Both the position numbers and the translations under genes were made by a program. Shown piece after piece: positions 16,911 to 25,488 of a DNA stretch of 64,000 nt; the stretch's first letter is position 1; each line of letters opens with the position of its first letter. The notes below the pieces were generated by a model. It was not told the origin of the DNA. It saw only the letters and a program-made list of their open reading frames with translations, and did not search any database. The stretch is from G963662905 sp965230045 (GTDB lineage Bacteria > Bacteroidota > Bacteroidia > Bacteroidales > WRLA01). The stretch spans positions 1,550,001 to 1,614,000 of the forward strand of contig OZ245940.1 in the NCBI GenBank assembly GCA_965230045.1, in the 5' to 3' direction.

Positions 16911-17053
16911 TTAAGGGCAAAGAACACTTATGCTCATTTCCCGGGCACTTATGGAAAATCCTCCCACATGTTTCAAGCTGCGCTTGATCAAAGCCTTTGC
17001 TGTTCGTACTTTGGTTCAAACATTAATAAAAAAAACACCAAAATATCAACCCA

Positions 17054-17476
17054 ATGAAAAACAGTATTCTTTCCCTATTCACAATCGCCGCGCTTCTTCT
17101 GCTCCAAAGCTGCAATATGGAGTTTTCTTCTGCATCCATTGATAATTTGCAGACCTGCCATCAACTCGAAGGCAATCTTTGCGATCAAAACGTTGATGTT
17201 TTTCACCCAAACTCCCCTCAGATCGTCAGCAGCTGCCAACTGCATTATGCACCACCTGAGACCATTGTAAGCTTCACCTGGAAATATGTTGAAGGTTCGG
17301 AAGACATCATTATCGATGCCGTGAGCATGAATACCGGCAACGAAGGCAGCGACCTGGAGCTACATAGCAGCCTGAGCCGACCCAACAATGGATGGCCAGC
17401 AGGCAAGTATGCAGTAGATATTATGATCGGAGAGGACAAATCCTCATTGCAAACCATTGAGTTTGAAGTGCGGTAA
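17054..17476 (+). CDS. small lipoprotein with a domain shared by a downstream gene
   Basis: 140 residues. A lipoprotein signal peptide ends in L-L-L-L-Q-S-C (Cys20), so the mature protein is membrane-anchored. The C-terminal ~95 residues form a beta-rich domain ending S-R-P-N-N-G-W-P-A-G-K-Y-A-V-D. The same pattern (S-K-P-N-N-G-W-P-E-G-S-Y-E-V) closes the middle domain of the protein at 18787-19977. The function is not recognised. A strong terminator 8 bp after the stop separates it from the five-gene operon that follows, so the two are probably controlled separately although related. Confidence 0.75.
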   Translation: MKNSILSLFTIAALLLLQSCNMEFSSASIDNLQTCHQLEGNLCDQNVDVFHPNSPQIVSSCQLHYAPPETIVSFTWKYVEGSEDIIIDAVSMNTGNEGSDLELHSSLSRPNNGWPAGKYAVDIMIGEDKSSLQTIEFEVR

Positions 17477-17483
17477 ATTCGAT

Positions 17484-17521
17484 GCTCCTGTGCCTGACCA
17501 ACACAGGAGCCCTCTTTTTTT
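17484..17521 (+). terminator. Rho-independent terminator
   Basis: A stem GCTCCTGTG/CACAGGAGC with a 10-nt loop is followed by CC and a T run. It comes directly after the lipoprotein gene. Confidence 0.85.
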
Positions 17522-17538
17522 AACCAAAGCCCGAAATT

Positions 17539-18762
17539 ATGAAACCACTGGCAATAACCCCCATCCTCCTCCTGTTTCTCCTGGGAAGCTATACGTCCCG
17601 GGCTCAGTTTCACGACAGTGAATACAAATTCAGCATTGATATTCCGGCAAACTGGAGTCAGAATTCTTATATGGACGGAACCGATAAAGTATATGATTTC
17701 TATTCGCCCGATGAAAATGCTGCAGTACAACTGCGTGCTTTCAAATCAATGGATGGGCTTACCCTTGACTTGCTGACTCAGGTATATGAGCAAAACTATT
17801 TACCGGCGGGAACACAAAAGGAGAGTCTGCGAAATCATACTTCTACCAATGGTATTCCAGGAAAACAAGGTGTCTATGTGATGGACTATCAAGGAAATAA
17901 GGTAGGCATGAGCTCCTTTTTTATGCTTCAGAATGGCTTTGGTTATGTCTTAACGGCCATTATTCCTATTAGCATGATGGAACAAAAATCACCAGAAGTC
18001 AAAAGCATCACGCAATCATTCCGCCTTGATGGCATGGCTCCGGCAGAAACGAAGAAACATGTTAACAATAATCCACATAATCAAAGTACAGGATGTCCGG
18101 ATGCAAACAGTATTACCTATCAGGGGCAAACCTACCGTACGGTTCAAATAGGCAATCAGTGCTGGATGGCCGAAAACCTGAACGTAGGATCAATGATCGC
18201 CCAGCCGGGGTATCCTAAAGATGATAATGTCATTGAAAAATACTGCCCTGATTATAATGAAAGCAAGTGCGCAAAATATGGAGGCCTGTACACCTGGAAT
18301 GAAATGATGGCCTATTCGAAAGAAGAAGGGGCACAGGGCATTTGTCCGCAAGGCTGGCATCTTCCAACAGAAAAAGAATGGCGTATTCTGGAAGCCTATG
18401 CCGATTCCGAATTTAAAAATCCTGATGATCCTACCTGGGAAAAAAAGGATGCCCAACGTGGCAAAGATGCCGCGAAGCACCTTAAATCAAGTAGTGGCTG
18501 GCATAAAAACCATATCAATGGCGACCCAAATACCAATGGCACAGATAAATATGGTTTTAATGCCTTGCCTGCAGGTGTAATCCGTGATAACCTTACGTAT
18601 GCTTTTGAAGGAAGGGTAGCGTATTTTTGGACATCAACTCCCAATCCAACATGGGGCGATCTGGCCAATCGGCGTGCTTTCAGAGAATATACTGATCACC
18701 CTGAGCGATCATATAAAGCCAAAAAGTATTTAGGATATTCGGTTCGCTGCATTAAAAACTAA
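17539..18762 (+). CDS. secreted protein: PsbP/DcrB-like module plus FISUMP domain
   Basis: 407 residues. A signal peptide (~1-22, ending S-R-A-Q) is followed by a ~140-residue module (F-S-I-D-I-P-A-N-W-S-Q...Y-M-D-G-T-D-K-V) that recurs almost unchanged in the next gene and more remotely at 22494-23516; its layout suggests a PsbP/DcrB-like fold, which is inference. From about residue 190 a FISUMP (Fibrobacter succinogenes major paralogous) domain follows: I-G-N-Q-C-W-M-A-E-N-L-N, Y-G-G-L-Y-T-W-N-E, C-P-Q-G-W-H-L-P-T-E-K-E-W, Y-S-V-R-C-I-K. FISUMP domains occur in secreted and surface proteins; their ligand is not settled. First gene of a five-gene unit with gaps of 24, 15, 11 and 11 bp. No type IX sorting tail is seen. 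Confidence 0.85.
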   Translation: MKPLAITPILLLFLLGSYTSRAQFHDSEYKFSIDIPANWSQNSYMDGTDKVYDFYSPDENAAVQLRAFKSMDGLTLDLLTQVYEQNYLPAGTQKESLRNHTSTNGIPGKQGVYVMDYQGNKVGMSSFFMLQNGFGYVLTAIIPISMMEQKSPEVKSITQSFRLDGMAPAETKKHVNNNPHNQSTGCPDANSITYQGQTYRTVQIGNQCWMAENLNVGSMIAQPGYPKDDNVIEKYCPDYNESKCAKYGGLYTWNEMMAYSKEEGAQGICPQGWHLPTEKEWRILEAYADSEFKNPDDPTWEKKDAQRGKDAAKHLKSSSGWHKNHINGDPNTNGTDKYGFNALPAGVIRDNLTYAFEGRVAYFWTSTPNPTWGDLANRRAFREYTDHPERSYKAKKYLGYSVRCIKN

Positions 18763-18786
18763 GACTCGCCTAAAAACCAAAATATT

Positions 18787-19977
18787 ATGAAAAACAAAAA
18801 CCTATTCACCAGTTTAATTCTACTATTCATCACGGCTTCCGTCTTTGGACAGCTTCGAGATAGCCAGTACAAATTTTCAATCAACATTCCCGCCAACTGG
18901 AGCCAGAAATCCTATATGGACGGCACCGATAAGGTTTATGATTTTTACAGTCCGGATGAAAATGCAGCCATACAGTTACGCGCGTTTAAATCCATGGATG
19001 GCCTGACGCTTGATCTCCTGACGCAGGTTTATGAACAAAACTATCTCCCGTCAGGAGCGAGCAAAGAAAGCCTGGAAGACAAAACCTCATCAAACGGAAT
19101 TCCCGGAAAGCAAGGGATTTATGTAACCAATTATAATGGCTATAGGGTAGGGATGAGTTCATTTTTTACCATACAAAACGGTTATGGCTATGTGCTTACG
19201 GCCATCATCCCGGAAACGATGTTTGAACAAAAATCAAACGAAGTACGCAAAATCACACAGTCCTTTCTTATCGATGGTTTTCAAAAGAAAAAAATGCCTT
19301 CAGGGCTGGATGGCAAGAAAAATTTCAACACCGCTTTTAAGATCAACAAAATCGAACTCTGTGAACAGACAAACAAGGCCAATGAAGCGATAAATCCCAC
19401 GACTCAGTTTACGCCCAACAGCCGTGAAATCAATGCAGTAATCCATTATCAGGGCAAAACATCAGAAACATTTTATGCCATTTGGATTTATAGCAGTCAA
19501 AATCATGAAATCACCCGCGATGCATTTAATTTTACAGCAAATGGGGGGGTCGCTATTGTAAGCCTGAGCAAACCAAATAACGGCTGGCCTGAAGGTTCTT
19601 ATGAAGTACGTTTTGAAATGAACGGCAAAACCCTGCGCAGCATCCCTTTTACTGTGGTTGCGCAGCAAAATAATGGCGGTGACCAAAACAGCATTGCCGG
19701 AAGATATAATTTCATTAGTCGTTCGGATGGACAGAGGTTGGTTAGATATCATTATATCGATATCAATGCAAACGGAACTTATACCGAAAAATACGAGCCC
19801 AAAGATTCTCCCGGCTATGAAGGCGGCAACAGCGGCACATGGAGGCTGAACGGAAATACACTAACACTGACACACAAAGGAGGAGGCGTGACGGACACCT
19901 ATGAAGTAAATGGCAATGAACTCTATCGCAGTACCGGTATGGGATTAACCTTTAAATTCAGGAAAAACACACGCTAA
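18787..19977 (+). CDS. secreted three-domain protein, paralogous to both neighbours
   Basis: 396 residues. A signal peptide (~1-21) is followed by the PsbP/DcrB-like module (~22-162), roughly 85-90% identical over its core to that of 17539-18762, which points to recent duplication or gene conversion. Residues ~175-292 are the P-N-N-G-W-P domain also found in the lipoprotein at 17054-17476. Residues ~300-396 form a small beta-barrel-like domain (I-A-G-R-Y-N-F...G-T-W-R-L-N-G-N-T-L-T-L-T) of the kind seen in lipocalin-like secreted proteins. Function unknown. The domain order shows that this operon has been assembled from exchangeable parts. Confidence 0.82.
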   Translation: MKNKNLFTSLILLFITASVFGQLRDSQYKFSINIPANWSQKSYMDGTDKVYDFYSPDENAAIQLRAFKSMDGLTLDLLTQVYEQNYLPSGASKESLEDKTSSNGIPGKQGIYVTNYNGYRVGMSSFFTIQNGYGYVLTAIIPETMFEQKSNEVRKITQSFLIDGFQKKKMPSGLDGKKNFNTAFKINKIELCEQTNKANEAINPTTQFTPNSREINAVIHYQGKTSETFYAIWIYSSQNHEITRDAFNFTANGGVAIVSLSKPNNGWPEGSYEVRFEMNGKTLRSIPFTVVAQQNNGGDQNSIAGRYNFISRSDGQRLVRYHYIDINANGTYTEKYEPKDSPGYEGGNSGTWRLNGNTLTLTHKGGGVTDTYEVNGNELYRSTGMGLTFKFRKNTR

Positions 19978-19992
19978 ACACGATATATATTA

Positions 19993-22482
19993 ATGAATAC
20001 CTCACTGCAAAAAATATTATTACTAAGTCTATTGGCATTTTTAGCTTGCCATGTGGTTCATGGCCAGTATGATGCTTATGTAGAAAAGGTTATCGAATCG
20101 AAGGAAGCCGACTGGGATGCAAAATTCTGGAAAATAGTTGGAAACAAGAGGTATGCTGAAAAATATGGTGTAGATAATGAAGGATGGTATCAAAAACACG
20201 AAAAATTCAGGAATAAGGCATATAAAGCTAAACAGGAAATTAAATCCATGGGATTCAATATGAACGAATATGCCAAAGCTAGCTTTCCACCACCAAATTT
20301 CAAAAGTAAAGAAGAGTGCGAGAAGTACAAAGAACAGCTTTTAAACAAAATGAAAGAATTAAATGCTCAAAAAGATGCCTATGGTAGCTTTGGTTCTAAC
20401 CCCTCAAGCGATTCATACCAATATAACAATAAATCTAAACTTGCGCCAACCATACGCTTAACGCTCGAAAGCCAGCTTTATGGTAGCAGATACAGGCAAT
20501 GCGACTGCTCCGAGCTCCAAAGCATTCCAACTCAAAACAGCACCAATGAGCCAGACTATGAAAAAGAATTCCTGAATGAAATTGCCAGGATTAATGTTGA
20601 AATCCGTAATATTAACCAATTGGCGCAACAGAAGGAAATCGTAGCCTCTTTTGCCAAAGCTCAAGAGCTCTGTGATAAGATCAGGATTATGCAGGGGCAA
20701 CAGTATTTCAGTTCCACATTAAAAAAAATCAGGAAGAAAAACCCTGCTTTCACTTTTAGCATCACTCCTTTGGCAGAGCAGGTAAACCGTAAATACTGGA
20801 TAAAACTGAGAAACCGGGCCAATATTGCATATCGCCAGGCTATGGAAGCATATTCGGGATGTGTGTATAATGAAGGAATACAGCAAATCCAAAAAGCTGA
20901 AATTACCTTCCGTTTTGCCAAAACCACTTATGACCTGTTCAACACTTTGGGCGACCTATTTACGAAAAAGCTGTTCGGCACCATTGGAAAACTGGCCGAA
21001 CAAGCGATCAGTAAGGATCAGGCGATGAATATGGTCAAAACTGTTTCCGATGATCATTTGGCCGCCAATGAGGATGGCTATGATTGGAAAAGTTATGTTG
21101 GCGTTGCCGGAGGTTTGATCTCCGCCTGGGATGGTTATGTGAAAACTTACAAAATGTATGGCGAATACAAAGACCAAAGAGGATTACTGGAAGCCAACCG
21201 GATGTCGGCGGGATCGCTTAAGAAAAACGGACGTAAACTATTGCTCGAATTTGATAAATACCGTGCTTATATCGATGCCCATAGCAGTTCCATTGATTGC
21301 CTGAACGACAAATTGATGCGTATTGAATTTGATAAAAAAACGGTAAAAGCAGGCCCTGCTTCTATCACCATATGGGGCACAGGCAAATATGACTGGGATG
21401 GCGAAGAATTTATCAATATGATCAAAGAGAGTGGTGAGGATCTTAAAAACCAGTATATCTACTGTGAGGATTTCGTAAAAACATTACAGATCGCAATAAA
21501 CCTGGCTACTCAGGATTATATGCGAACCGAAGAAAAGCTTAGAAACTGTGGTGCTGATCCAAACCAGATTCAGGCTCAGCTCACCTATAATGCAGAAAAT
21601 GGCGAATGGTTTGAAAACGAATCATCAAGGCTGGCCGAAGAGTATATGAAATATTGCGGCAATCCGGAAAATTCATTCCCTGAAGGAGTAATTGTGGTCA
21701 GCACAGATGTGGTGCCGGGCGTGGAGCAGCAGGATGGGAATCCAAACAACCCCAAACCATGGGAAATAGAGTATCCCGATGAACAAACCGCACCTAATGA
21801 TAACAAGAGTAACCCTTTTGAAGGCAGTACATCGAATACAAATGGAAATAAAAACAACGGGCATTCATCTGCAAAAAATTCCGGCAATGGATGGTCTGCC
21901 TATGCCACCACCAGCCAGCCCGATCAGATTGAGATGAGCATCAATCGGGAAACAGGCTCAGGTAAAACACCCACAGGAATTTCTGTTGGCAATAATGAAA
22001 CGGACATATGGTTCATCAATGAGAACCCTTTGGGCATGACCCATTGGAACCTGGAAAGCTATTCTGATGCCACCAGCCTGCAAAACGGCATAACACAAAG
22101 CATGAACCGGGGTCTTTTGCCTATGGGCATTTCATTTACCGAACAAGGACAGCTGTATGTGCTTTATATTCAATGTCAGATTTCGGGAAGATCATGGCAA
22201 TTGGTAGAGTCGCAAATGAATCTCGATCAGGTAAGCAATGATGTACAAAGTTGGGTCAATCAGGGATTTGTCCCTTGTGGAATAAGCATTTTCAGCGGAA
22301 TGTATTATACACTTATGGTGCAATTGCCTGATGCAAGCTTAAGCAACTGGGCTATTGAAGGCTACCAGGACAATACAATGGAAATCCGTCAAGGTGTAGA
22401 GCAATACATCCAAGGCGGTATGATTCCTTTTGGGTATCTCAAAGAAAAGGGTGTCGTAAACATACTTTATGTAGGATTTTAA
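19993..22482 (+). CDS. large secreted protein with coiled coil and four C-terminal ~50-residue repeats
   Basis: 829 residues. The signal peptide ends near residue 25 (V-V-H-G-Q). A long, Lys/Glu-rich, largely helical region (~30-590) contains several spaced Cys. A low-complexity Asn/Ser/Gly linker covers ~600-640. Then come four tandem units of about 50 residues, each ending with a Trp boundary and carrying a P-x-G-(I/Y) centre (T-P-T-G-I-S, L-P-M-G-I-S, V-P-C-G-I-S, I-P-F-G-Y-L). The last unit ends L-Y-V-G-F. The same four-unit block forms the C-terminus of 23528-24358. Not recognised. It could be a surface or periplasmic scaffold; the repeats resemble a small beta-propeller-like array, which is speculation. 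Confidence 0.8.
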   Translation: MNTSLQKILLLSLLAFLACHVVHGQYDAYVEKVIESKEADWDAKFWKIVGNKRYAEKYGVDNEGWYQKHEKFRNKAYKAKQEIKSMGFNMNEYAKASFPPPNFKSKEECEKYKEQLLNKMKELNAQKDAYGSFGSNPSSDSYQYNNKSKLAPTIRLTLESQLYGSRYRQCDCSELQSIPTQNSTNEPDYEKEFLNEIARINVEIRNINQLAQQKEIVASFAKAQELCDKIRIMQGQQYFSSTLKKIRKKNPAFTFSITPLAEQVNRKYWIKLRNRANIAYRQAMEAYSGCVYNEGIQQIQKAEITFRFAKTTYDLFNTLGDLFTKKLFGTIGKLAEQAISKDQAMNMVKTVSDDHLAANEDGYDWKSYVGVAGGLISAWDGYVKTYKMYGEYKDQRGLLEANRMSAGSLKKNGRKLLLEFDKYRAYIDAHSSSIDCLNDKLMRIEFDKKTVKAGPASITIWGTGKYDWDGEEFINMIKESGEDLKNQYIYCEDFVKTLQIAINLATQDYMRTEEKLRNCGADPNQIQAQLTYNAENGEWFENESSRLAEEYMKYCGNPENSFPEGVIVVSTDVVPGVEQQDGNPNNPKPWEIEYPDEQTAPNDNKSNPFEGSTSNTNGNKNNGHSSAKNSGNGWSAYATTSQPDQIEMSINRETGSGKTPTGISVGNNETDIWFINENPLGMTHWNLESYSDATSLQNGITQSMNRGLLPMGISFTEQGQLYVLYIQCQISGRSWQLVESQMNLDQVSNDVQSWVNQGFVPCGISIFSGMYYTLMVQLPDASLSNWAIEGYQDNTMEIRQGVEQYIQGGMIPFGYLKEKGVVNILYVGF

Positions 22483-22493
22483 AAAAACAAATC

Positions 22494-23516
22494 ATGAAAC
22501 AAGAAAGCAGAATCAGTCTCTTAATTATCATCAGTATATTTCTTTTTGGAATATCGAGTGCTCAGGCCCAATGGCTTAGCGATACAGAACATAATTATAA
22601 AATCAATGTTCCTTCCGGATGGTCGCAAAGCCAATATCTTGATGGTACCGACCGTATTTCCGACCTGGCAAGTGCAGATGGAAATATAGCGATTCAAATC
22701 CGAAGCTTTGAGGCAGGGATGGACATTGACGCACAAGCCATGGCCCGGCTCTTTGATGAAGGACTGAAAGGCGAGGGCGCCAACCAACTTGCCCTGAGTG
22801 CAGATGAACTGAATGGACTGCCCGGAGTTATGGGCGTTTACACCAATACAATGGACGGGATGGAAATAGCCATTGTTACCTTTTCGGCGGTTAAAAATCA
22901 AATTGGATACCTGCTGTTTACCGTAATCCCAACGGCACAGTTTGACCAGCGTGTAAATGAAGCAGATGCTGTTTTAAACTCATTTACAATAACGCAGGCC
23001 ACTGCGCAAAACAATAATAAGCCTACAGGAGGCCTTGGCGGATTAGGCGGGCTTTCAGGAGGCGGCAAGAAAAGCAGCAATACGCCAACAAACAACAATA
23101 CTGCCGATAAAAGCAATAATTATGTGACCATAAGCAGCAGCGACCGCAACGGTACATATTATTTTAGCAAGAGCGGCAGTTATCCCATTAAATGGAATTC
23201 GGTTACCTGTATCCGTGGCCTGGATGATAGCGGGCATTTGATGCTGGAGGCTTATTTGCGCAATCACAAAGGAACAGGTACATTCCCTCATTCAAACAAT
23301 AATGAAGGTGTAACTTGTGAAATAACTACTGTGAACGGCTTAAGTGTCAGAGGCGGCGCTGATTCGCCCACCAGTGGCGAAATGGTGATCACCGAATATA
23401 CCATGGGCGGTAGAATTAAAGGCCATTTCAAAGTTAAAATAGCTGGCCGCGACATAGAAGGAAAATTTGACCTTGCTTTACCTACACCCAAAGATTTTAA
23501 CGGTGACGACATATAA
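22494..23516 (+). CDS. secreted protein with PsbP/DcrB-like module and a beta-rich tail
   Basis: 340 residues. The signal peptide ends near residue 25 (S-A-Q-A-Q). The module (~27-160: Y-K-I-N-V-P-S-G-W-S-Q...Y-L-D-G-T-D-R) is a divergent member of the family in genes 17539 and 18787. A Gly/Ser/Asn linker (~172-205) leads to a ~130-residue C-terminal domain that begins Y-V-T-I-S-S-S-D-R-N-G-T-Y and ends D-I-E-G-K-F-D-L-A-L. The tail domain is not recognised and has no copy elsewhere in the window. Tightly spaced in the operon (11 bp on each side). Confidence 0.8.
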   Translation: MKQESRISLLIIISIFLFGISSAQAQWLSDTEHNYKINVPSGWSQSQYLDGTDRISDLASADGNIAIQIRSFEAGMDIDAQAMARLFDEGLKGEGANQLALSADELNGLPGVMGVYTNTMDGMEIAIVTFSAVKNQIGYLLFTVIPTAQFDQRVNEADAVLNSFTITQATAQNNNKPTGGLGGLGGLSGGGKKSSNTPTNNNTADKSNNYVTISSSDRNGTYYFSKSGSYPIKWNSVTCIRGLDDSGHLMLEAYLRNHKGTGTFPHSNNNEGVTCEITTVNGLSVRGGADSPTSGEMVITEYTMGGRIKGHFKVKIAGRDIEGKFDLALPTPKDFNGDDI

Positions 23517-23527
23517 AAACTAAAAAT

Positions 23528-24358
23528 ATGAACACCCATCTAAAATTTAATTCACTTTTTTCACTCTTTTTAATCCTGGTTTTCACAGGAATGGCATCAC
23601 TTTCCGAAGCACAGACTTTGGGAGGTTTATCCGATCTGCTCAAGAAAAAAGAGAAGAAAGAAAATACCAATCAACAGAAATTACCGGTACCACATACCAA
23701 CAAAGAAAAATACACACCTAAAAATACACCGGAGCATCACGAGGAGCAAAATTCAGACACACAGGACTATTTCTTTCGTGATTACAGCCTCAGCGACCCC
23801 GAATTATCAACAAAAATCAATCAGGACATGTCAGGAGCCGTGACTCCGGTCGGTTTGCAATATTTTGACGGTTACCTGGAAATTATGTACCTGGGAGCAG
23901 ATGCTTTCCAGATGCAATCATGGTCGGTTGATTTTTTCGAGGGAGCTGAGGCCATCACGAATGGCGTTACAGATCTTATCCAAAACCAGGGGCTGACGCC
24001 GCTAGGGATTACCACCGATGAAAACGGCCGCTTTTATTTCCTTTCGATTAAAGGGAACACCCAGGTTACGGCATGGCAGCTGATCGAATCGCAGCTTGAT
24101 TTGCAGTCCGTTTCACGTGATATTGAACCCTATCTTCAGCAGAATTATATCCCGGTGGGGATTTGCATTTACCAAAACTGGTACTATACCTTGCTGATGC
24201 AAGTGCCCAACACTACGGCCAGTTCGTGGAATATCGAAGGCTACAATAATTTTGACAGCATGAAATTGTCGATGGACAATGCTATAAAGAAATCCCAGAT
24301 TCCATTTGGGTATCTCGACGCCTCGGGCGTCTATAACGTTCTTTATCTTGGTTTTTAG
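23528..24358 (+). CDS. secreted protein with four ~50-residue repeats
   Basis: 276 residues. Signal peptide ~1-28 (S-L-S-E-A-Q), then a Lys-rich, probably disordered linker (~35-85). The rest (~88-276) is the same four-unit repeat block that ends the protein at 19993-22482. The unit boundaries fall at Trp, and the centres read T-P-V-G-L, T-P-L-G-I, I-P-V-G-I, I-P-F-G-Y. Units correspond one to one between the two proteins: unit 3 starts Q-L-(I/V)-E-S-Q and unit 4 starts (N/A)-I-E-G-Y in both, so the block was copied whole. Last gene of the operon, followed by a terminator at 24367. Function unknown. Confidence 0.82.
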   Translation: MNTHLKFNSLFSLFLILVFTGMASLSEAQTLGGLSDLLKKKEKKENTNQQKLPVPHTNKEKYTPKNTPEHHEEQNSDTQDYFFRDYSLSDPELSTKINQDMSGAVTPVGLQYFDGYLEIMYLGADAFQMQSWSVDFFEGAEAITNGVTDLIQNQGLTPLGITTDENGRFYFLSIKGNTQVTAWQLIESQLDLQSVSRDIEPYLQQNYIPVGICIYQNWYYTLLMQVPNTTASSWNIEGYNNFDSMKLSMDNAIKKSQIPFGYLDASGVYNVLYLGF

Positions 24359-24366
24359 GCGTAAGA

Positions 24367-24398
24367 AGCCCCGGGTTTTCCGGGGCTTTTGTTTTTTC
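24367..24398 (+). terminator. Rho-independent terminator of the secreted-protein operon
   Basis: A stem AGCCCCGG/CCGGGGCT with a 5-nt loop is followed by an interrupted T run. It also lies between convergent genes. Confidence 0.85.
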
Positions 24399-24409
24399 TT
24401 AATATCTGA

Positions 24410-25474
24410 TTAAAACCGCCCCTCTCCAACCTTAAATGCCTTTTCTATCTTCTTCTTGCCCAGCCCATTGGCAATAATAATCATATAATCATCGATATTG
24501 ATTTTCAGGCTGCGCTTGGGGTTGTAGAGCAATTGATAATGACCATCTTTGCAACGGCTGATGCCGATTACAACCGAATTGAAATCGCGTTTCAGCTCTA
24601 CAAAAACATTGAGGTAGCTTTTTCCTATAAAAGGATTTCCTTCCACAACTTTGTATTCCAGGATATCATAATCAAACTCATTTATTGCGGTGGACATCAA
24701 ATCTTCGGTGATATAAGCCACATCGGGCTCAAAAATATAACTGGCCACCAGTTTTGAAGCTATCTCATTTTTTGAAACCGCAAAAGTTACGCCTGCCGTG
24801 ATGAATGTCTGTTTCAAAGCGGAATTATTCACCGAAACCACATACTTCGGTTTTGGAAACTGCCTGCGCAGATTAATGAAATATACCAGCGCTTCGGTAT
24901 CGTCGTCAAAGTTCAGGAAAACCGAACTGGCTTCGGCTACATTGGCTTTCTTCAGGTTGTCCAAAATATTGTATTCGGTATAAAGCACAAAAACATTTTT
25001 ACCATCAAAGGAAGACCGGATTACATCAACCTGTTCTTTTTGATTGGTAATTACCGCCAGCTCATTCCCGGCTTTAACAATTTGATCAGCAACCATATGC
25101 CCAAAATCGCCCCAACCGATGATAACGGTATGATTTTCCATTTTTGTTCCAAGAAATCCCAGCTTTTTCTTTTCCATATATTCGTTGATGTTGGAGGTTA
25201 CATTGCCAATCCAGTAGCCCAGCAGCCCAAAACTGCTCAGTACCAGAATAAAACCGATTATTCTTCCGCCCGTTGTTACCGGCGTCATGTCTCCATAACC
25301 TACTGTGGATAAGGTAACTACAAAATACCACAAAGCATCCAGCGGACTATGGATGCTTGAGCCGCCGGCATTTTGCTCAAAAAGCAACAAAGCGGTCATA
25401 AGCAGCAGCGGAATGGCCACAGCCAGGATATAGACTTTTTTTTCAATTAAAGATCGGAGAAAATGCGGTTTCAT
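24410..25474 (-). CDS. K+ channel with RCK (TrkA-N/TrkA-C) domain
   Basis: 354 residues. Two membrane segments (~12-32, ~66-90) flank a pore helix and the selectivity filter T-V-G-Y-G-D (~56-61). A cytoplasmic Rossmann-type RCK domain follows (V-I-I-G-W-G-D-F-G-H, ~113-122; nucleotide-binding glycine pattern) and then a TrkA-C domain (~260-345). This is the MthK-like two-TM plan: a potassium channel or efflux route gated by ligand binding to the RCK ring. The metallophosphoesterase start lies upstream, with a 14-bp gap, so they are probably one transcript with gpmA. Confidence 0.93.
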   Translation of the reverse strand: MKPHFLRSLIEKKVYILAVAIPLLLMTALLLFEQNAGGSSIHSPLDALWYFVVTLSTVGYGDMTPVTTGGRIIGFILVLSSFGLLGYWIGNVTSNINEYMEKKKLGFLGTKMENHTVIIGWGDFGHMVADQIVKAGNELAVITNQKEQVDVIRSSFDGKNVFVLYTEYNILDNLKKANVAEASSVFLNFDDDTEALVYFINLRRQFPKPKYVVSVNNSALKQTFITAGVTFAVSKNEIASKLVASYIFEPDVAYITEDLMSTAINEFDYDILEYKVVEGNPFIGKSYLNVFVELKRDFNSVVIGISRCKDGHYQLLYNPKRSLKINIDDYMIIIANGLGKKKIEKAFKVGEGRF

Positions 25475-25488
25475 AGAAGGCTTCTACG

